The notes under the pieces: model-generated | What the model was told of the DNA's origin: nothing | Seen by the model: only the letters and a program-made list of their open reading frames with translations | Database searches by the model: none | NCBI GenBank assembly: GCA_934256595.1 | Contig: CAKQOW010000003.1 | Span: 1 to 64,000, forward strand | DNA from: an uncultured Clostridia bacterium | GTDB taxonomy: Bacteria; Bacillota; Clostridia; Peptostreptococcales; Anaerovoracaceae | DNA length: 64,000 bases | Direction of reading: 5' to 3' | Made by a program: the position numbers and the translations under genes | In this document: positions 6,743 through 15,973 of the stretch, piece after piece | How positions within the stretch are numbered: the stretch's first letter is position 1 | Layout: each line of letters begins with the position of its first letter

Positions 6743-9265
6743 ATGAAAAAAAGGATTTTGAGATTAGTATCGATTACACTTGTCGCGGTGCTTATGGTGC
6801 TTACCGTACCCATAGACAGCGCTTTTGCGGCGCTCTCCGAGGTAAATGCCCCGGCACAGGTAACGACATTTAAGTCCACGACGGATTTTGAAAAAGAATA
6901 TTTAAGAGCTTATGTCACAGACGACACAGTTCTAAAAATAAATTATAAAACACCGCTTGAAACAACAGTGTTTAGAGTTTCTCTTTACCGCGTAGGAGAA
7001 AACAAAGGTGACATTAATCTGGATATTTTCGTGGATGCCGCTCATAGCATGGCATCGGACGGCACCACGCTCTATGGATTTACATACTATCTGGATATGG
7101 AGCAATTTGAGGTTCCGGACGGATACTACAATCTCTATCTCAGGCGCTGCGCAACTGCAGCCGACGCCGAAACTCTGAACTATAAATCAAGCGGCGTTCT
7201 CTATAAAAATATGGAAATCAAGGTGACGGACAGCGAGGTAAAAATCCTGCGCTACAAGGACGTCATCGAATACAACAACTCTATAAAGGATATCGGCGCG
7301 CTTTACAGCACCGACCGCTATCTGGACAACACTCTGGAGGATATACGTTTTGTGCTGCGAAATCCTGCCACCAATGTCTATGCGGAAATGACGCCGAGCA
7401 AAATCGCCTATATTCAGAGGATTTCCAATCGCGTTACTCAGGGCACATCTACCAACTATGACAAACTCCTCAAAATATATGAGTATACCGCAAAGAACTT
7501 TTACTACGACTCCGTGGCATTCTCCACGCACTCGTATCAGTATGCTGACCCTTATGATAACATTTACAATTATGAAAACGGTCTGAGCAGCGCAAACAGT
7601 GTTTACGGGCGTGTTCACACCACATGTCAGGGCTTTTCTGCGATTTACCTTGCGCTTGCCCGCGCGCAGGGCATTCCGACCAGATTTGTTTACGGTCACA
7701 GACTTGCCATTCCTTCCAATGACTGGCTCACAGAAAACAATATTGATGTGCGCGACCACTGGTGGACGGAATCCTATGTAAACGGAAAATGGATTTTTGT
7801 CGACCCGACTGTCGGAACAACCAACAAATACAACAAAACCACTGGCGCGTGGACTTACACAGGGCTGACAAACTACACATACTTCGATGCGTCGGACGAG
7901 CAGGTTGCCACCAGCCATGTATATATGAATATCTACCCGGACTACAGAGCCGGAAAATATATTGACGACGCATACGAAATGGATATGCTCCGGGCGTTCT
8001 TTAATCAGAGCTTTGGCGATTCATATAAGACAAACGGCGTGGTAATGAACAGTGACTATTCGGATTATGATACCGCTACATGGGGAGACGGAATCAAATC
8101 CCACTTCATGACAAACGGACGCGGAAAAACAGCGCAGATTCAGTGGAGCTACAAAGGTTTCACAGGTGCGCTCAGCCTTCCGGGGTTTACGAAGCTGACA
8201 TTATTATCTTCACACGATAATAAATATGAGACGGCTGACCTGTCTAGTTCACCTGCATTAAAGAGCGTTTATCTGTACAACAACAAGCTGACCGGCGTTG
8301 ATTTAAGCGACTGCTATAAGCTGAGCCTTGTTCGCGCGCAAAACAACCCGATGAAAACCCTTAAGCTTTATGTAAACGGCCGGAACCGAAGCTTCACTGC
8401 AGGTGACAACGGAACCTTCTACTTTACATTGGATACACGCTACAAAAACAGCAGTCTGTCGCTGTATTCCAAACCGGACATCGGCTATAAGCTGGGTGGC
8501 GTTTACAGCACAGGCACAGGCAACAGGCTTTCAACGAAAACGAGCTATCATTTTACACCGCAGGCAGTTGGTTACAGTATCCGCTTCGCACTGGATCCGG
8601 ACAGCTACAAATATTATCTGGGAACTGGTGAATCGAGGGCTTCCAGACTTCCGTATATCCGTGCAGCAGCAAAACGCTTAAATGCACTGGGCTACTACAA
8701 TCAGCCGACAGTCGGTGAGGAAACCTCGTATACGGAAACACTTGCGGAAGCCGTAACGAAATTCCAGGTAATGCATGATATTTCAAATAGCGGCGACATC
8801 GGCAGCCAGACATGGGCTAACCTCTTTAATAACTCGGCCAAGGCTATGGTTTCCGATGCAGAATACCAGCAGATCCTCGCAGAGTACGAAGTAAGACAGG
8901 CGCAGCGTGAGGAAGCAAAGGCGCTTGTTGAAAAGTTGACTCCGGCTGTATCTTCAACCAAGGATTCAAAAAAGAACATTAAAGTTACGATTAACCTTGA
9001 CGAGCAGGATAATGAAATTATAAATCAGCTAAAAGGCATGGAATGCACTGTAAAGTACCGATTTTATCGTTCAGAGGGCAATCAGTCATCCTACAAACAA
9101 ATGGTGACCAAAAAAGAACCGACTTATACGAACACAAGCGGTAAAAACGGCACAAAATACTTCTATAAGGCGCAGATTATTGTTTACGATAAAACAGGCA
9201 AGCTCGTTGCAAATACTCAGCTGGAGCGGTGCAGAGATGCCTCCGCTGTTTGGAGTAAGAAATAA
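6743..9265 (+). CDS. Secreted transglutaminase-like, peptidoglycan-binding protein
   Basis: An 840-residue exported protein. Residues 1-29 are a signal peptide ending A-F-A. A transglutaminase-like (cysteine protease fold) domain carries the triad C295 (T-C-Q-G-F), H339 (D-H-W-W) and D354 (V-D-P-T). Residues 470-555 look like short leucine-rich turns (L-T-L-L, L-Y-N-N-K-L-T). Residues 640-705 form a PG_binding_1 helical domain, and 750-840 a fibronectin-like beta domain. It probably acts in the wall as a peptidase or crosslinking enzyme on peptide stems; activity is inferred from the intact triad. No anchor motif is seen, so retention is likely through the peptidoglycan-binding domain. Confidence 0.88.
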   Translation: MKKRILRLVSITLVAVLMVLTVPIDSAFAALSEVNAPAQVTTFKSTTDFEKEYLRAYVTDDTVLKINYKTPLETTVFRVSLYRVGENKGDINLDIFVDAAHSMASDGTTLYGFTYYLDMEQFEVPDGYYNLYLRRCATAADAETLNYKSSGVLYKNMEIKVTDSEVKILRYKDVIEYNNSIKDIGALYSTDRYLDNTLEDIRFVLRNPATNVYAEMTPSKIAYIQRISNRVTQGTSTNYDKLLKIYEYTAKNFYYDSVAFSTHSYQYADPYDNIYNYENGLSSANSVYGRVHTTCQGFSAIYLALARAQGIPTRFVYGHRLAIPSNDWLTENNIDVRDHWWTESYVNGKWIFVDPTVGTTNKYNKTTGAWTYTGLTNYTYFDASDEQVATSHVYMNIYPDYRAGKYIDDAYEMDMLRAFFNQSFGDSYKTNGVVMNSDYSDYDTATWGDGIKSHFMTNGRGKTAQIQWSYKGFTGALSLPGFTKLTLLSSHDNKYETADLSSSPALKSVYLYNNKLTGVDLSDCYKLSLVRAQNNPMKTLKLYVNGRNRSFTAGDNGTFYFTLDTRYKNSSLSLYSKPDIGYKLGGVYSTGTGNRLSTKTSYHFTPQAVGYSIRFALDPDSYKYYLGTGESRASRLPYIRAAAKRLNALGYYNQPTVGEETSYTETLAEAVTKFQVMHDISNSGDIGSQTWANLFNNSAKAMVSDAEYQQILAEYEVRQAQREEAKALVEKLTPAVSSTKDSKKNIKVTINLDEQDNEIINQLKGMECTVKYRFYRSEGNQSSYKQMVTKKEPTYTNTSGKNGTKYFYKAQIIVYDKTGKLVANTQLERCRDASAVWSKK

Positions 9266-9291
9266 AAAGACCTTAATCAAGATGTTATAAT

Positions 9292-9336
9292 AAAAGATGC
9301 AGTCTCTGCAAAACTGTCAGAAGCTGCATCTTTTGT
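9292..9336 (+). terminator. Terminator
   Basis: AAAAGATGCAG (9292 on) pairs with CTGCATCTTTT (9324-9334), then a T-rich stretch. It ends the transglutaminase-like gene. Confidence 0.8.
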
Positions 9337-9443
9337 TTTGTATTAAGATAACACATAGAAGCCGTAACAGCTCTTTTGACGGACTTTGTGAGGTATATGG
9401 ACATATATTATGTCTGAGGGTGTAATTGCCGTCAGAGCCTCAG

Positions 9444-10178
9444 CTAGATGTGTTTTCTTTTGTTTCTCAGCGACAGCAGCAGGGCTAAAATCAAAGTAAT
9501 GCTGCTAGTTATAAACAGCGCAAGCCACAGAGATAAATTGCTGCTGTCACCTGTCTTAGGTGAATTTGTATCAGAGCCGTTATTGTTATTGTCAGGCACG
9601 GCAGGATTTGGCTTATTGCTGTCTCCTGCAGGCTTTAAAAACAGATAGTAGCCTGTGGCACTGATAGTAAACTTTGCAGAGCCTGAAGCTGCAGAGTAAT
9701 GCAGCTGCTTCAGCTGACCGTTAGTATCCATATAGTACAGCTTTGTATTTTCATACCCCTTTTGTATGGTGAGTGTGATGGTTACATCACCGGCAGGCTG
9801 CGTATGGTTGTCATCGTTGTCGTAAAACCCCAGATAGTAGGCCGTTGACGCTTTGCCGGTTTTTGGTAAATTGCCTGACAGCCATTTATATGCGTCAGGC
9901 TCCTCTTTGGCTGTTACAGGAACAATGATTATTCTCATACCGGTGTCGGCTTTGTGCTTGTTGCTGCCGCTCAGCACTACCCCTCCGGGGAGCTGTACGG
10001 TATCAAGTCCCGGAACACCGAGCGTTATTTCATAGTAGTCCTTGATTTTCTGATAGCTGCCGTATACTTCTATTCCGGTGCTGCCCGGAACGTGATTTAT
10101 ATGAGTCTCTCCGGCAAATGCGCAGACAGGGCAGAAAACTATAAGGAGTGCTATGAGTACTGTTATAAGTTTTTTCAT
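9444..10178 (-). CDS. SPKTG-anchored surface protein
   Basis: A 244-residue exported protein: signal peptide (residues 1-22, ends C-A-F-A-G), a beta-rich body, a Pro/Asn/Asp linker, and a C-terminal sorting signal made of SPKTG, a hydrophobic segment of about 25 residues and the tail R-N-K-R-K-H. This is a variant LPXTG motif that a sortase would attach to the wall. No sortase gene is in the window. It is the last gene of the five-gene minus-strand surface locus (15944 to 9444), so it may be the wall anchor or a base subunit. Ribosome site GGAAAGGGG precedes the ATG. Confidence 0.8.
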   Translation of the reverse strand: MKKLITVLIALLIVFCPVCAFAGETHINHVPGSTGIEVYGSYQKIKDYYEITLGVPGLDTVQLPGGVVLSGSNKHKADTGMRIIIVPVTAKEEPDAYKWLSGNLPKTGKASTAYYLGFYDNDDNHTQPAGDVTITLTIQKGYENTKLYYMDTNGQLKQLHYSAASGSAKFTISATGYYLFLKPAGDSNKPNPAVPDNNNNGSDTNSPKTGDSSNLSLWLALFITSSITLILALLLSLRNKRKHI

Positions 10179-10199
10179 ATATATACCCCTTTCCTTTAT

Positions 10200-10676
10200 T
10201 TACTTGGCTTTTAACTCCGTATTAAGCGCTATAGCGCCTGCGCTGCGATATGTACTCGGCTCATAAGCCATTATCTTTAAGGTTACAGATATGGTATCCT
10301 GCGGAGTGTTATCCAGTGCTATAGACTGTACATATTCTCCCGGCCTTATAAGGCCGCTTTCTCCGAGAACATTTTCATTCTCATCAAGCAGACGCACCTT
10401 GAGCCATATATTATTCTCAGCAGGGTTTGTAAGCCATATGTCAGTTTTGCCGCTTTCAGCGGTCAGGTTGCCTGCGGCATAGAATTTAAAATCACCTGCA
10501 TCAAGGTCACCATAGCCTGCTGATTCAGGGACATCAGGAGTACCTGTCTGTGCGGCAGGGTCAAATGGCGGCGGTGTGAAGCTTTTGTTGCTGCCCGATG
10601 TTACCAGCATTATAACCATGATTATTGCAGCTACAGCGCATAGTATGATTGCAGCCGGAAGCAGTAGTTTCTTCAT
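10200..10676 (-). CDS. Membrane-anchored surface-locus protein (paralogue of 11458 gene)
   Basis: 158 residues from the ATG at 10676, chosen because AGGAGG lies 8 nt upstream; an upstream ATG at 10748 has no such site. One N-terminal membrane helix (residues 8-28) is followed by a Pro-rich linker and an extracytoplasmic beta domain (about 50-150) with W-L-T-N-P-A and R-P-G-E-Y-V motifs. The same layout and similar motifs (F-F-A-N-P, S-P-G-K-Q-I) occur in the protein at 11458-11988, so the two are paralogues bracketing the small secreted subunit gene. Possible assembly or tethering role; no known family recognised. Confidence 0.7.
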   Translation of the reverse strand: MKKLLLPAAIILCAVAAIIMVIMLVTSGSNKSFTPPPFDPAAQTGTPDVPESAGYGDLDAGDFKFYAAGNLTAESGKTDIWLTNPAENNIWLKVRLLDENENVLGESGLIRPGEYVQSIALDNTPQDTISVTLKIMAYEPSTYRSAGAIALNTELKAK

Positions 10677-10766
10677 ATGTTTAAACCTCCTGTAATATGG
10701 TAGTTCATCTGTCATATTTACCTCAGTAAGTACTGGGGCAAATATCATAGATGAGGTATCTATTAT

Positions 10767-10798
10767 CTATAGAGGAATGCAGGAGCATTCCTCTATAG
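10767..10798 (-). other. Perfect 14-bp stem-loop in the surface locus
   Basis: CTATAGAGGAATGC (10767-10780) and its exact complement (10785-10798) flank the loop AGGA. It lies 13 nt after the stop of the 194-aa subunit gene, before the downstream membrane protein gene. No T run follows on the minus strand, so it fits a 3'-end stabilising hairpin or partial attenuator better than a classic terminator. Confidence 0.6.
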
Positions 10799-10810
10799 GG
10801 GATGTAGTGA

Positions 10811-11395
10811 TTAAGGTGTTACAGGTGCAGTTACTGTCACTGTTACTGTACCGAGGTTTGTCTGAGCTGCATGTTCTGAAGCTAAAGTGCCCTCAAGCTC
10901 TAAAGTGGCAGTGTTTGAAGGAGCAGCATTTACATCTGATCCTTCTGTAGCAGGATCGAGGTCAAAGTTGGTTTTGTTATTCTCATTGTTAATTTTGAAA
11001 AAGCCAGTAACATTTGGAGCATTAGTTGTATCATTTGCAAAAGCAAAGCTTACATTAACGGCTTTGTTTGAATGGTTTGCGGCTGTTATAGTATTGCCTG
11101 TGGCTGTCCAAGCCTGACTCCCATTTTTAAGAGTATATGTGTGAGATGCTGGATCCCATTCTTTGGTACCTGCAACATTATAAGCGAAGTTCATTTCACC
11201 CCAGCTAATATCAACGCTGTATACAGCAGGAGTAGTGACACCACCTTCATAGTTACCTGTAACATCAATAGTTACAGAATTATCGGTGTCAATAGATTTG
11301 ATTGTTGTTGGACTTGTTGCAGCAAATGCTGTTGCTGTCATGCTCATTGTCAGCACAAGTGCTAAGGCTACTACAAATAATTTTCTTGTTTTCAT
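10811..11395 (-). CDS. Small secreted surface subunit (shares C-terminal domain of 1318-aa adhesin)
   Basis: A 194-residue exported protein. Residues 1-25 are a signal peptide ending A-F-A-A. The rest is one beta-rich, Asn/Thr-rich domain, with I-S-W-G-E-M-N-F near residue 64 and a conserved N-K-A-V-N-V-S-F near residue 111. The same pattern (I-S-W-G-A-M-S-F; N-V-A-V-N-A-G-F) forms the C-terminal domain of the large protein at 11988-15944. A single-domain copy next to a large multi-domain copy resembles a major/tip subunit pair, but no pilin motif or anchor is present. Strong AAGGAG site; a perfect hairpin follows the gene. Confidence 0.7.
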   Translation of the reverse strand: MKTRKLFVVALALVLTMSMTATAFAATSPTTIKSIDTDNSVTIDVTGNYEGGVTTPAVYSVDISWGEMNFAYNVAGTKEWDPASHTYTLKNGSQAWTATGNTITAANHSNKAVNVSFAFANDTTNAPNVTGFFKINNENNKTNFDLDPATEGSDVNAAPSNTATLELEGTLASEHAAQTNLGTVTVTVTAPVTP

Positions 11396-11457
11396 AATAG
11401 ATTTTCTCCTTTTTTAAAATATATTTTCAAAACGCATATATGCGAAGTGAACTATGG

Positions 11458-11988
11458 TTATCTAACTGTTATTTTTACAGGTATATCTGTATTTACTATT
11501 GTTTTTTCGTGTGTGTCAGGCTGATAGTAGAGGACTACGAATTTACCGTCATATCCTCCGGCCTGCAGCTTCCTTGCTCCGGAGCTTAGCAAATCCATCT
11601 TTCCAATTTGCTTGCCCGGTGAGATTGTGCCTGACTGTGCAACAACTACATCGTGGACTACAATCTGAAGCACCATATCCTGATTGGATTTGCTTGGATT
11701 TGCAAAGAATAAAGTGGCAAGTTTTTTGTCAAGACTTATATCTACATTAGTAGAGTAGCTCAGACTTACTGCGCCGCCGCCTTTCTCCTGGTCAAGTTTG
11801 TCTGCTCCGTCATCACATATATCCTCTGCATATTTTTCTTCATTCACAGGGGCATAGTCAGGTGCCAGTGTGGTACGTGTACCGAGCAGCACCACTAATA
11901 GAATGATATCAAGCAAAATGAATAGTATAAGGAAGATAAGTAGTTTCTTCTTTTTCTTTTTATCTTCCTGCTGTGTGTTTGAAGTCAT
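11458..11988 (-). CDS. Membrane-anchored surface-locus protein
   Basis: A 176-residue protein with a short K-rich cytoplasmic start, one membrane helix (residues 16-36) and an extracytoplasmic domain (about 70-176) of beta type. Its ATG overlaps the stop codon of the 1318-aa adhesin gene by one base, so translation is coupled. It is a paralogue of the 158-aa protein at 10200-10676. The repeated association with secreted beta-rich proteins suggests a membrane receptor, tether or assembly factor for them; this is inference from gene order. Confidence 0.7.
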   Translation of the reverse strand: MTSNTQQEDKKKKKKLLIFLILFILLDIILLVVLLGTRTTLAPDYAPVNEEKYAEDICDDGADKLDQEKGGGAVSLSYSTNVDISLDKKLATLFFANPSKSNQDMVLQIVVHDVVVAQSGTISPGKQIGKMDLLSSGARKLQAGGYDGKFVVLYYQPDTHEKTIVNTDIPVKITVR

Positions 11989-14900
11989 TAGCTGTTACCT
12001 CCTACTGTAGATATTTTTATTGTTATTGTACCAAGTTTTTCATCGGTAATGACTTTTTTCGGTTTGCCGAAAGTCAGTGTAAGCAGAGCTGTAGTTGTGT
12101 TTTTGCCACTGCCGCCTTTTTCAAGCCTTAGCGAATTTTCACCGCTGATTGTGGCTGTGAAGTCAGGAAGTGTGTCCGTAATATTGTTGACAGGAGTAAA
12201 GCTAAATCCCGCATTGACAGCTACATTACTGTTATTTGTGACGGTGATTTCATTCGCACCATTTGCAGTTGGCTCCCATCTTCCGTCATCATATGAATGG
12301 TCATCAGGGTTCCAGTCGCCATCTGTGTATTTAAAGCTCATAGCTCCCCAACTTATATTTACCTGGACATCTTCTTTATAGTTGCTGTAGGTACCGTCAC
12401 TGCGGTAGTAAACAACATCTGAATTAAATAGCGGATAATCATCATATGGTGTTATGTTGTTGTCAATGTTCTGCTTCCATATTGCTACCAGACCTTCATT
12501 TTCGTCGGTATTACTGGTCTTGCTGTTTACCAGATAACATACCTCACCGCTGGCAAAAGCTTCCTTATCCTTAGCGATTGGTGCGGTAATATCTGCACTG
12601 CCTTTACCAAAACCATTTGGGGCAGAGCCTTGCAGATAGTAATTATCTGCAAAATTTGAAGCGGTACCGCTTCTGAAACGACCAATGATAGCTCCTTCAT
12701 AGCTCAAGCCTCCGTTGCTGACGGTTCCATAATTGTAACAATTTTTAACAGAGGCTGTACTATTGTTTACATACCCAAGAATTCCTCCAGTATATGGAGC
12801 ATAGCTTGCTTCACCCTTAACACTGGAAACAGTGCCCAAATTTGCGCAATAGCTGATGTGTACCTTATTGTTGGAATATCCTACAATGCCACCGACACAG
12901 TCATTCGAGTTTATGATGTGCATCTCACCTTTATATAGACATTTTGTGACTATGGTGCCGTTAGCATCTTGTGCTTCACCGATAACGCCGCCGACGTGTT
13001 TGTATTCACCACTTGTATTAACGATGTCAACATTTGAAGTTACATTGGAAATCTTCTTGCCGTCCACCTTTGCTGCGACACCGCCGACGCAGTTGTAATT
13101 ACTTTTGAAGTATGGGTTCGCCAGAGGAAGTGTAATTGTGCCTTCCACAGTAAAGTTTTCTAGTGTCGCATTTATTGCGGCTGCAAACAAGCCTGTTCTT
13201 AAATGGGCTCCAGTAATCTTTAGATTATAGATTTTGTAGTTCCCCTGTGATGTAAAGGTACCTTTATAAACATTGGCATCAGTGACATCTTCATTATTCA
13301 TATCTGAAGTATTTAAATTTAGGACTTCTCCAATCGGAGTCCAGTCACGGTTTTCTAGATTAATATTTTGCGAAAGTACTGCATTTGCAGATGTATTCTG
13401 CTTATTAAATTCCGCATGAGTAGGATCATTGTTTACCATTGCGGCAAACCAGAATAACTGACCTCCGTTGGTAATATTGTAGTAACCGTTAAAAGTGCCG
13501 CTCGTCATTGTACTTGCAGGCTGATATTCTCCACAAATTGTACAAAAACCATTGTGCTGAGTATAATTGTGGCTCTCAACCGTATTGTTAATAGTTGCAG
13601 TCGTTGGGTTCACATTATAATTCGAGTTTGCTGACGGAGTGACTGTTACTCTAAGAAATTTGCCTATGTCAGCATTTCGAACAGTATAGGTTGCTTTGGT
13701 AGCACCGGTAATTGCTGTCGCTGTAGTGCCGGATACGGTATACCACTGAATTTTTGCATCATCTCCGATATCATCCGGCAATATGACAGAAACATCATTG
13801 CGCGGATGTGGTGTGTTCGTTGAAAAAGTAAGCGAGTCCAAATCTTTCTTGGTTGTACTGAAAGTAATTGTCTTGGAGTAATCCTTGAAGTCATTCATTC
13901 CGGACAGTGCAACTTTGATGGTTATAGAGCCGGCGGATGTCGGCGTAAATGTAGTACTGCTGCTGTTGGCATTTGCAAAAGTTCCCTTTCCGCTTGTTAC
14001 GCTCCATTTCACTGTCGGAGTGCCGGTTCCTCCGCTGCTTTTACACAAAGTGCTGAGGTCTTTATACGATGCTGTCGAACTTGTTCTATAAGTGCTGACA
14101 GAAATCGGAATAGCCGTACCCTGTGTTTTGCCTACAAAACTACCGTTAATTGGTACATTGTTAATAGTTGCTTTGTTAATATTAAAGCTTAGATTGCTGA
14201 CTCCAATGACTGCATTGTTTGTCATTACAGTTGTTCTTGTACTGTTATTTGCACCTGTAATGGTGACTGTACCGGAGGAGCAGTGTGTTCGATTAGTATA
14301 AGCAAGGCTTACTCTGTTTGTGGCAATAGTTTTACTGCTTCCGATAATACTTTTATCACGGTCTGTGCTGCTGTTATATGTAATAGATGTAATATTTGTA
14401 GTCGCCTTATCGTCCTCACCCGGATATGTACATTCTGCAAGGCTGACTTTACAATCCATAAGGTCATATATGATATATGGTGTCATTGATGCTAAAGCGC
14501 CATAACCTTGACCGTCGCCATACATATATGAAAGCGGTGATGTCAGTTCGAGTTTGCTGGCAGTTGATAATATAAGGTTGCCTTGTGTATTCCAAACAGT
14601 CTTACTTGTATATTTACCGCCGCTTCCGCCGGCACCAGCGTTATACTGATGATGCCTTTCGGTTCCACCGGCACCGCCGCCTGCAGTGGAGGCTGAAGCT
14701 ACTCCATATCCACCGGCACCGCCGGCTCCGGGTTCGGCATCATATCTATCGTTATTGATTCCATGTCCTTTGGTTCCAGTGCTATAACCACTACTCCCGG
14801 CACTACCAGCGGCACCGACAGCACCGCCGGCACCGCCGGCACCGCCATACGATTTGTTGTCATTTTTATCTTCAGCATCGGAACATTCAGCTCCGCCGCC

Positions 14901-15944
14901 GCCACCGCCGCCGCCGTTTGGCCAGCCGCCGCCACCGCCGCCACCACCGCAGCCTTGAACATCACCATTGTGGTCAGAACTAAGTTCGCCGCCTGAGCCG
15001 CCGCCTGAGCCTCCGGCACCTCCGGCACCGATTGCAGGAGCAGCAAGACCGCCACCGCCGCCACCGCCGCCGCCGCAGCCTCCAGCCATATCGTCTTTGC
15101 CACTTGTTTCAGCGCGTCCACCGCACCCCGTTCCACCTGAACCGCCGGCACCACCGCTGCCGCCGGTTGCATTCAGTGTCAAACGTCCGGATATGTTGAT
15201 TTTTCCGGCAGATGTTCCTGCAGTTCCATTGGCTCCGTTATTTCCTGAAGCACCCTTGTGGTCATCGCCGTCACCTGAGAACATATGGCCGTAGATATTA
15301 ACTGTAAGCACAACATTACAGGCCTTTGCCGCACCACCGCTGCCGCCATCTCCTCCATTGCCGCCGATTGCTGCTGCCGCTCCGCCGCCTCCATTGCCAC
15401 CGGCTCCAATCGACCATTTATAGCGTAAATTACCGTTATCCAGATTCGATTTCATCTCTGCATTGCCGCCATTGCTGCCGGCAGCCGCATTACCGCCGGA
15501 CAGCGTCAGCGTATCTTTCGGTTTTTCGGATGTCTTGGAAAGATCCTCATCATGCGCGCTGTAAATCGTCAGAGTAGAAGTCGCCGGCACATAAATCGCT
15601 GCAGTTGCTCCCGTAGTGCCTTTTGCATTCGCACCGTGCAGCGTTACACTACCATTTATTATTATTTTTGCTGTGGCATTTGGCGCTATCGTAATAGGAA
15701 TTTTGCCGGTTGCCGCAGTATAGTTTACAGGACCGTTTATCTGTACAGTTTCGTCTTTTGTTATATTTATAGGAAAATTACCACTCTTAACTGTCCTTGT
15801 TGCCTTCGGCTGCCAGCCGGTTGTCGCCTGCACAGCTATGCTATTAGAATTATCCTCTGCTTCTGCTGTACTTGTTGCAGCGGGCAGAGTTGCAAGCACC
15901 ACAGTAAGAGATAGCAGTGCTGCAAGTAGCTTGTTCTTTTTCAT
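11988..15944 (-). CDS. Giant glycine-rich secreted adhesin-like protein
   Basis: A 1318-residue exported protein. Residues 1-30 are a signal peptide. Residues 150-440 are a low-complexity Gly/Ala/Ser region (G-G-X-G-G repeats). Residues 500-880 contain Ig-like or cell-wall-repeat segments (S-V-T-S-G-K-G-T-F, W-Y-T-V-S-G). Residues 945-1085 hold GLUG-like repeats (G-G-V-I-G, G-G-I-V-G-Y, G-G-I-L-G-Y followed by N-C-Y-N-Y-G-T-V). The last 140 residues repeat the I-S-W-G domain of the 194-aa subunit. No LPXTG signal is seen. A GGGAGG site precedes the ATG, and a 19-bp palindrome lies upstream. It heads the surface locus; adhesion or matrix function is inferred. Confidence 0.8.
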   Translation of the reverse strand: MKKNKLLAALLSLTVVLATLPAATSTAEAEDNSNSIAVQATTGWQPKATRTVKSGNFPINITKDETVQINGPVNYTAATGKIPITIAPNATAKIIINGSVTLHGANAKGTTGATAAIYVPATSTLTIYSAHDEDLSKTSEKPKDTLTLSGGNAAAGSNGGNAEMKSNLDNGNLRYKWSIGAGGNGGGGAAAAIGGNGGDGGSGGAAKACNVVLTVNIYGHMFSGDGDDHKGASGNNGANGTAGTSAGKINISGRLTLNATGGSGGAGGSGGTGCGGRAETSGKDDMAGGCGGGGGGGGGLAAPAIGAGGAGGSGGGSGGELSSDHNGDVQGCGGGGGGGGWPNGGGGGGGGAECSDAEDKNDNKSYGGAGGAGGAVGAAGSAGSSGYSTGTKGHGINNDRYDAEPGAGGAGGYGVASASTAGGGAGGTERHHQYNAGAGGSGGKYTSKTVWNTQGNLILSTASKLELTSPLSYMYGDGQGYGALASMTPYIIYDLMDCKVSLAECTYPGEDDKATTNITSITYNSSTDRDKSIIGSSKTIATNRVSLAYTNRTHCSSGTVTITGANNSTRTTVMTNNAVIGVSNLSFNINKATINNVPINGSFVGKTQGTAIPISVSTYRTSSTASYKDLSTLCKSSGGTGTPTVKWSVTSGKGTFANANSSSTTFTPTSAGSITIKVALSGMNDFKDYSKTITFSTTKKDLDSLTFSTNTPHPRNDVSVILPDDIGDDAKIQWYTVSGTTATAITGATKATYTVRNADIGKFLRVTVTPSANSNYNVNPTTATINNTVESHNYTQHNGFCTICGEYQPASTMTSGTFNGYYNITNGGQLFWFAAMVNNDPTHAEFNKQNTSANAVLSQNINLENRDWTPIGEVLNLNTSDMNNEDVTDANVYKGTFTSQGNYKIYNLKITGAHLRTGLFAAAINATLENFTVEGTITLPLANPYFKSNYNCVGGVAAKVDGKKISNVTSNVDIVNTSGEYKHVGGVIGEAQDANGTIVTKCLYKGEMHIINSNDCVGGIVGYSNNKVHISYCANLGTVSSVKGEASYAPYTGGILGYVNNSTASVKNCYNYGTVSNGGLSYEGAIIGRFRSGTASNFADNYYLQGSAPNGFGKGSADITAPIAKDKEAFASGEVCYLVNSKTSNTDENEGLVAIWKQNIDNNITPYDDYPLFNSDVVYYRSDGTYSNYKEDVQVNISWGAMSFKYTDGDWNPDDHSYDDGRWEPTANGANEITVTNNSNVAVNAGFSFTPVNNITDTLPDFTATISGENSLRLEKGGSGKNTTTALLTLTFGKPKKVITDEKLGTITIKISTVGGNS
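14620..15500 (-). repeat. GC-rich glycine-codon repeat tract inside the adhesin gene
   Basis: The segment is built of GGC/GGT-type glycine triplets (CCGCCGCCACC on the plus strand) with many near-identical short units. It is much more GC-rich than the flanks and has little synonymous randomness, so it is prone to slippage and recombination. It stays in frame across the window. Confidence 0.7.
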
Positions 15945-15973
15945 ATCCCTTGTCCTCCCGATTTGTATATAAT

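Noticed and set aside
10767..10798. Classical terminator in the surface locus
   Set aside because: No T run follows the stem on the minus strand.
14699..15300. Long open frames on both strands over the Gly-rich adhesin tract
   Set aside because: They are by-products of GC-rich triplet repeats; composition is extreme (poly-Ala or Pro-rich) and no ribosome sites exist.
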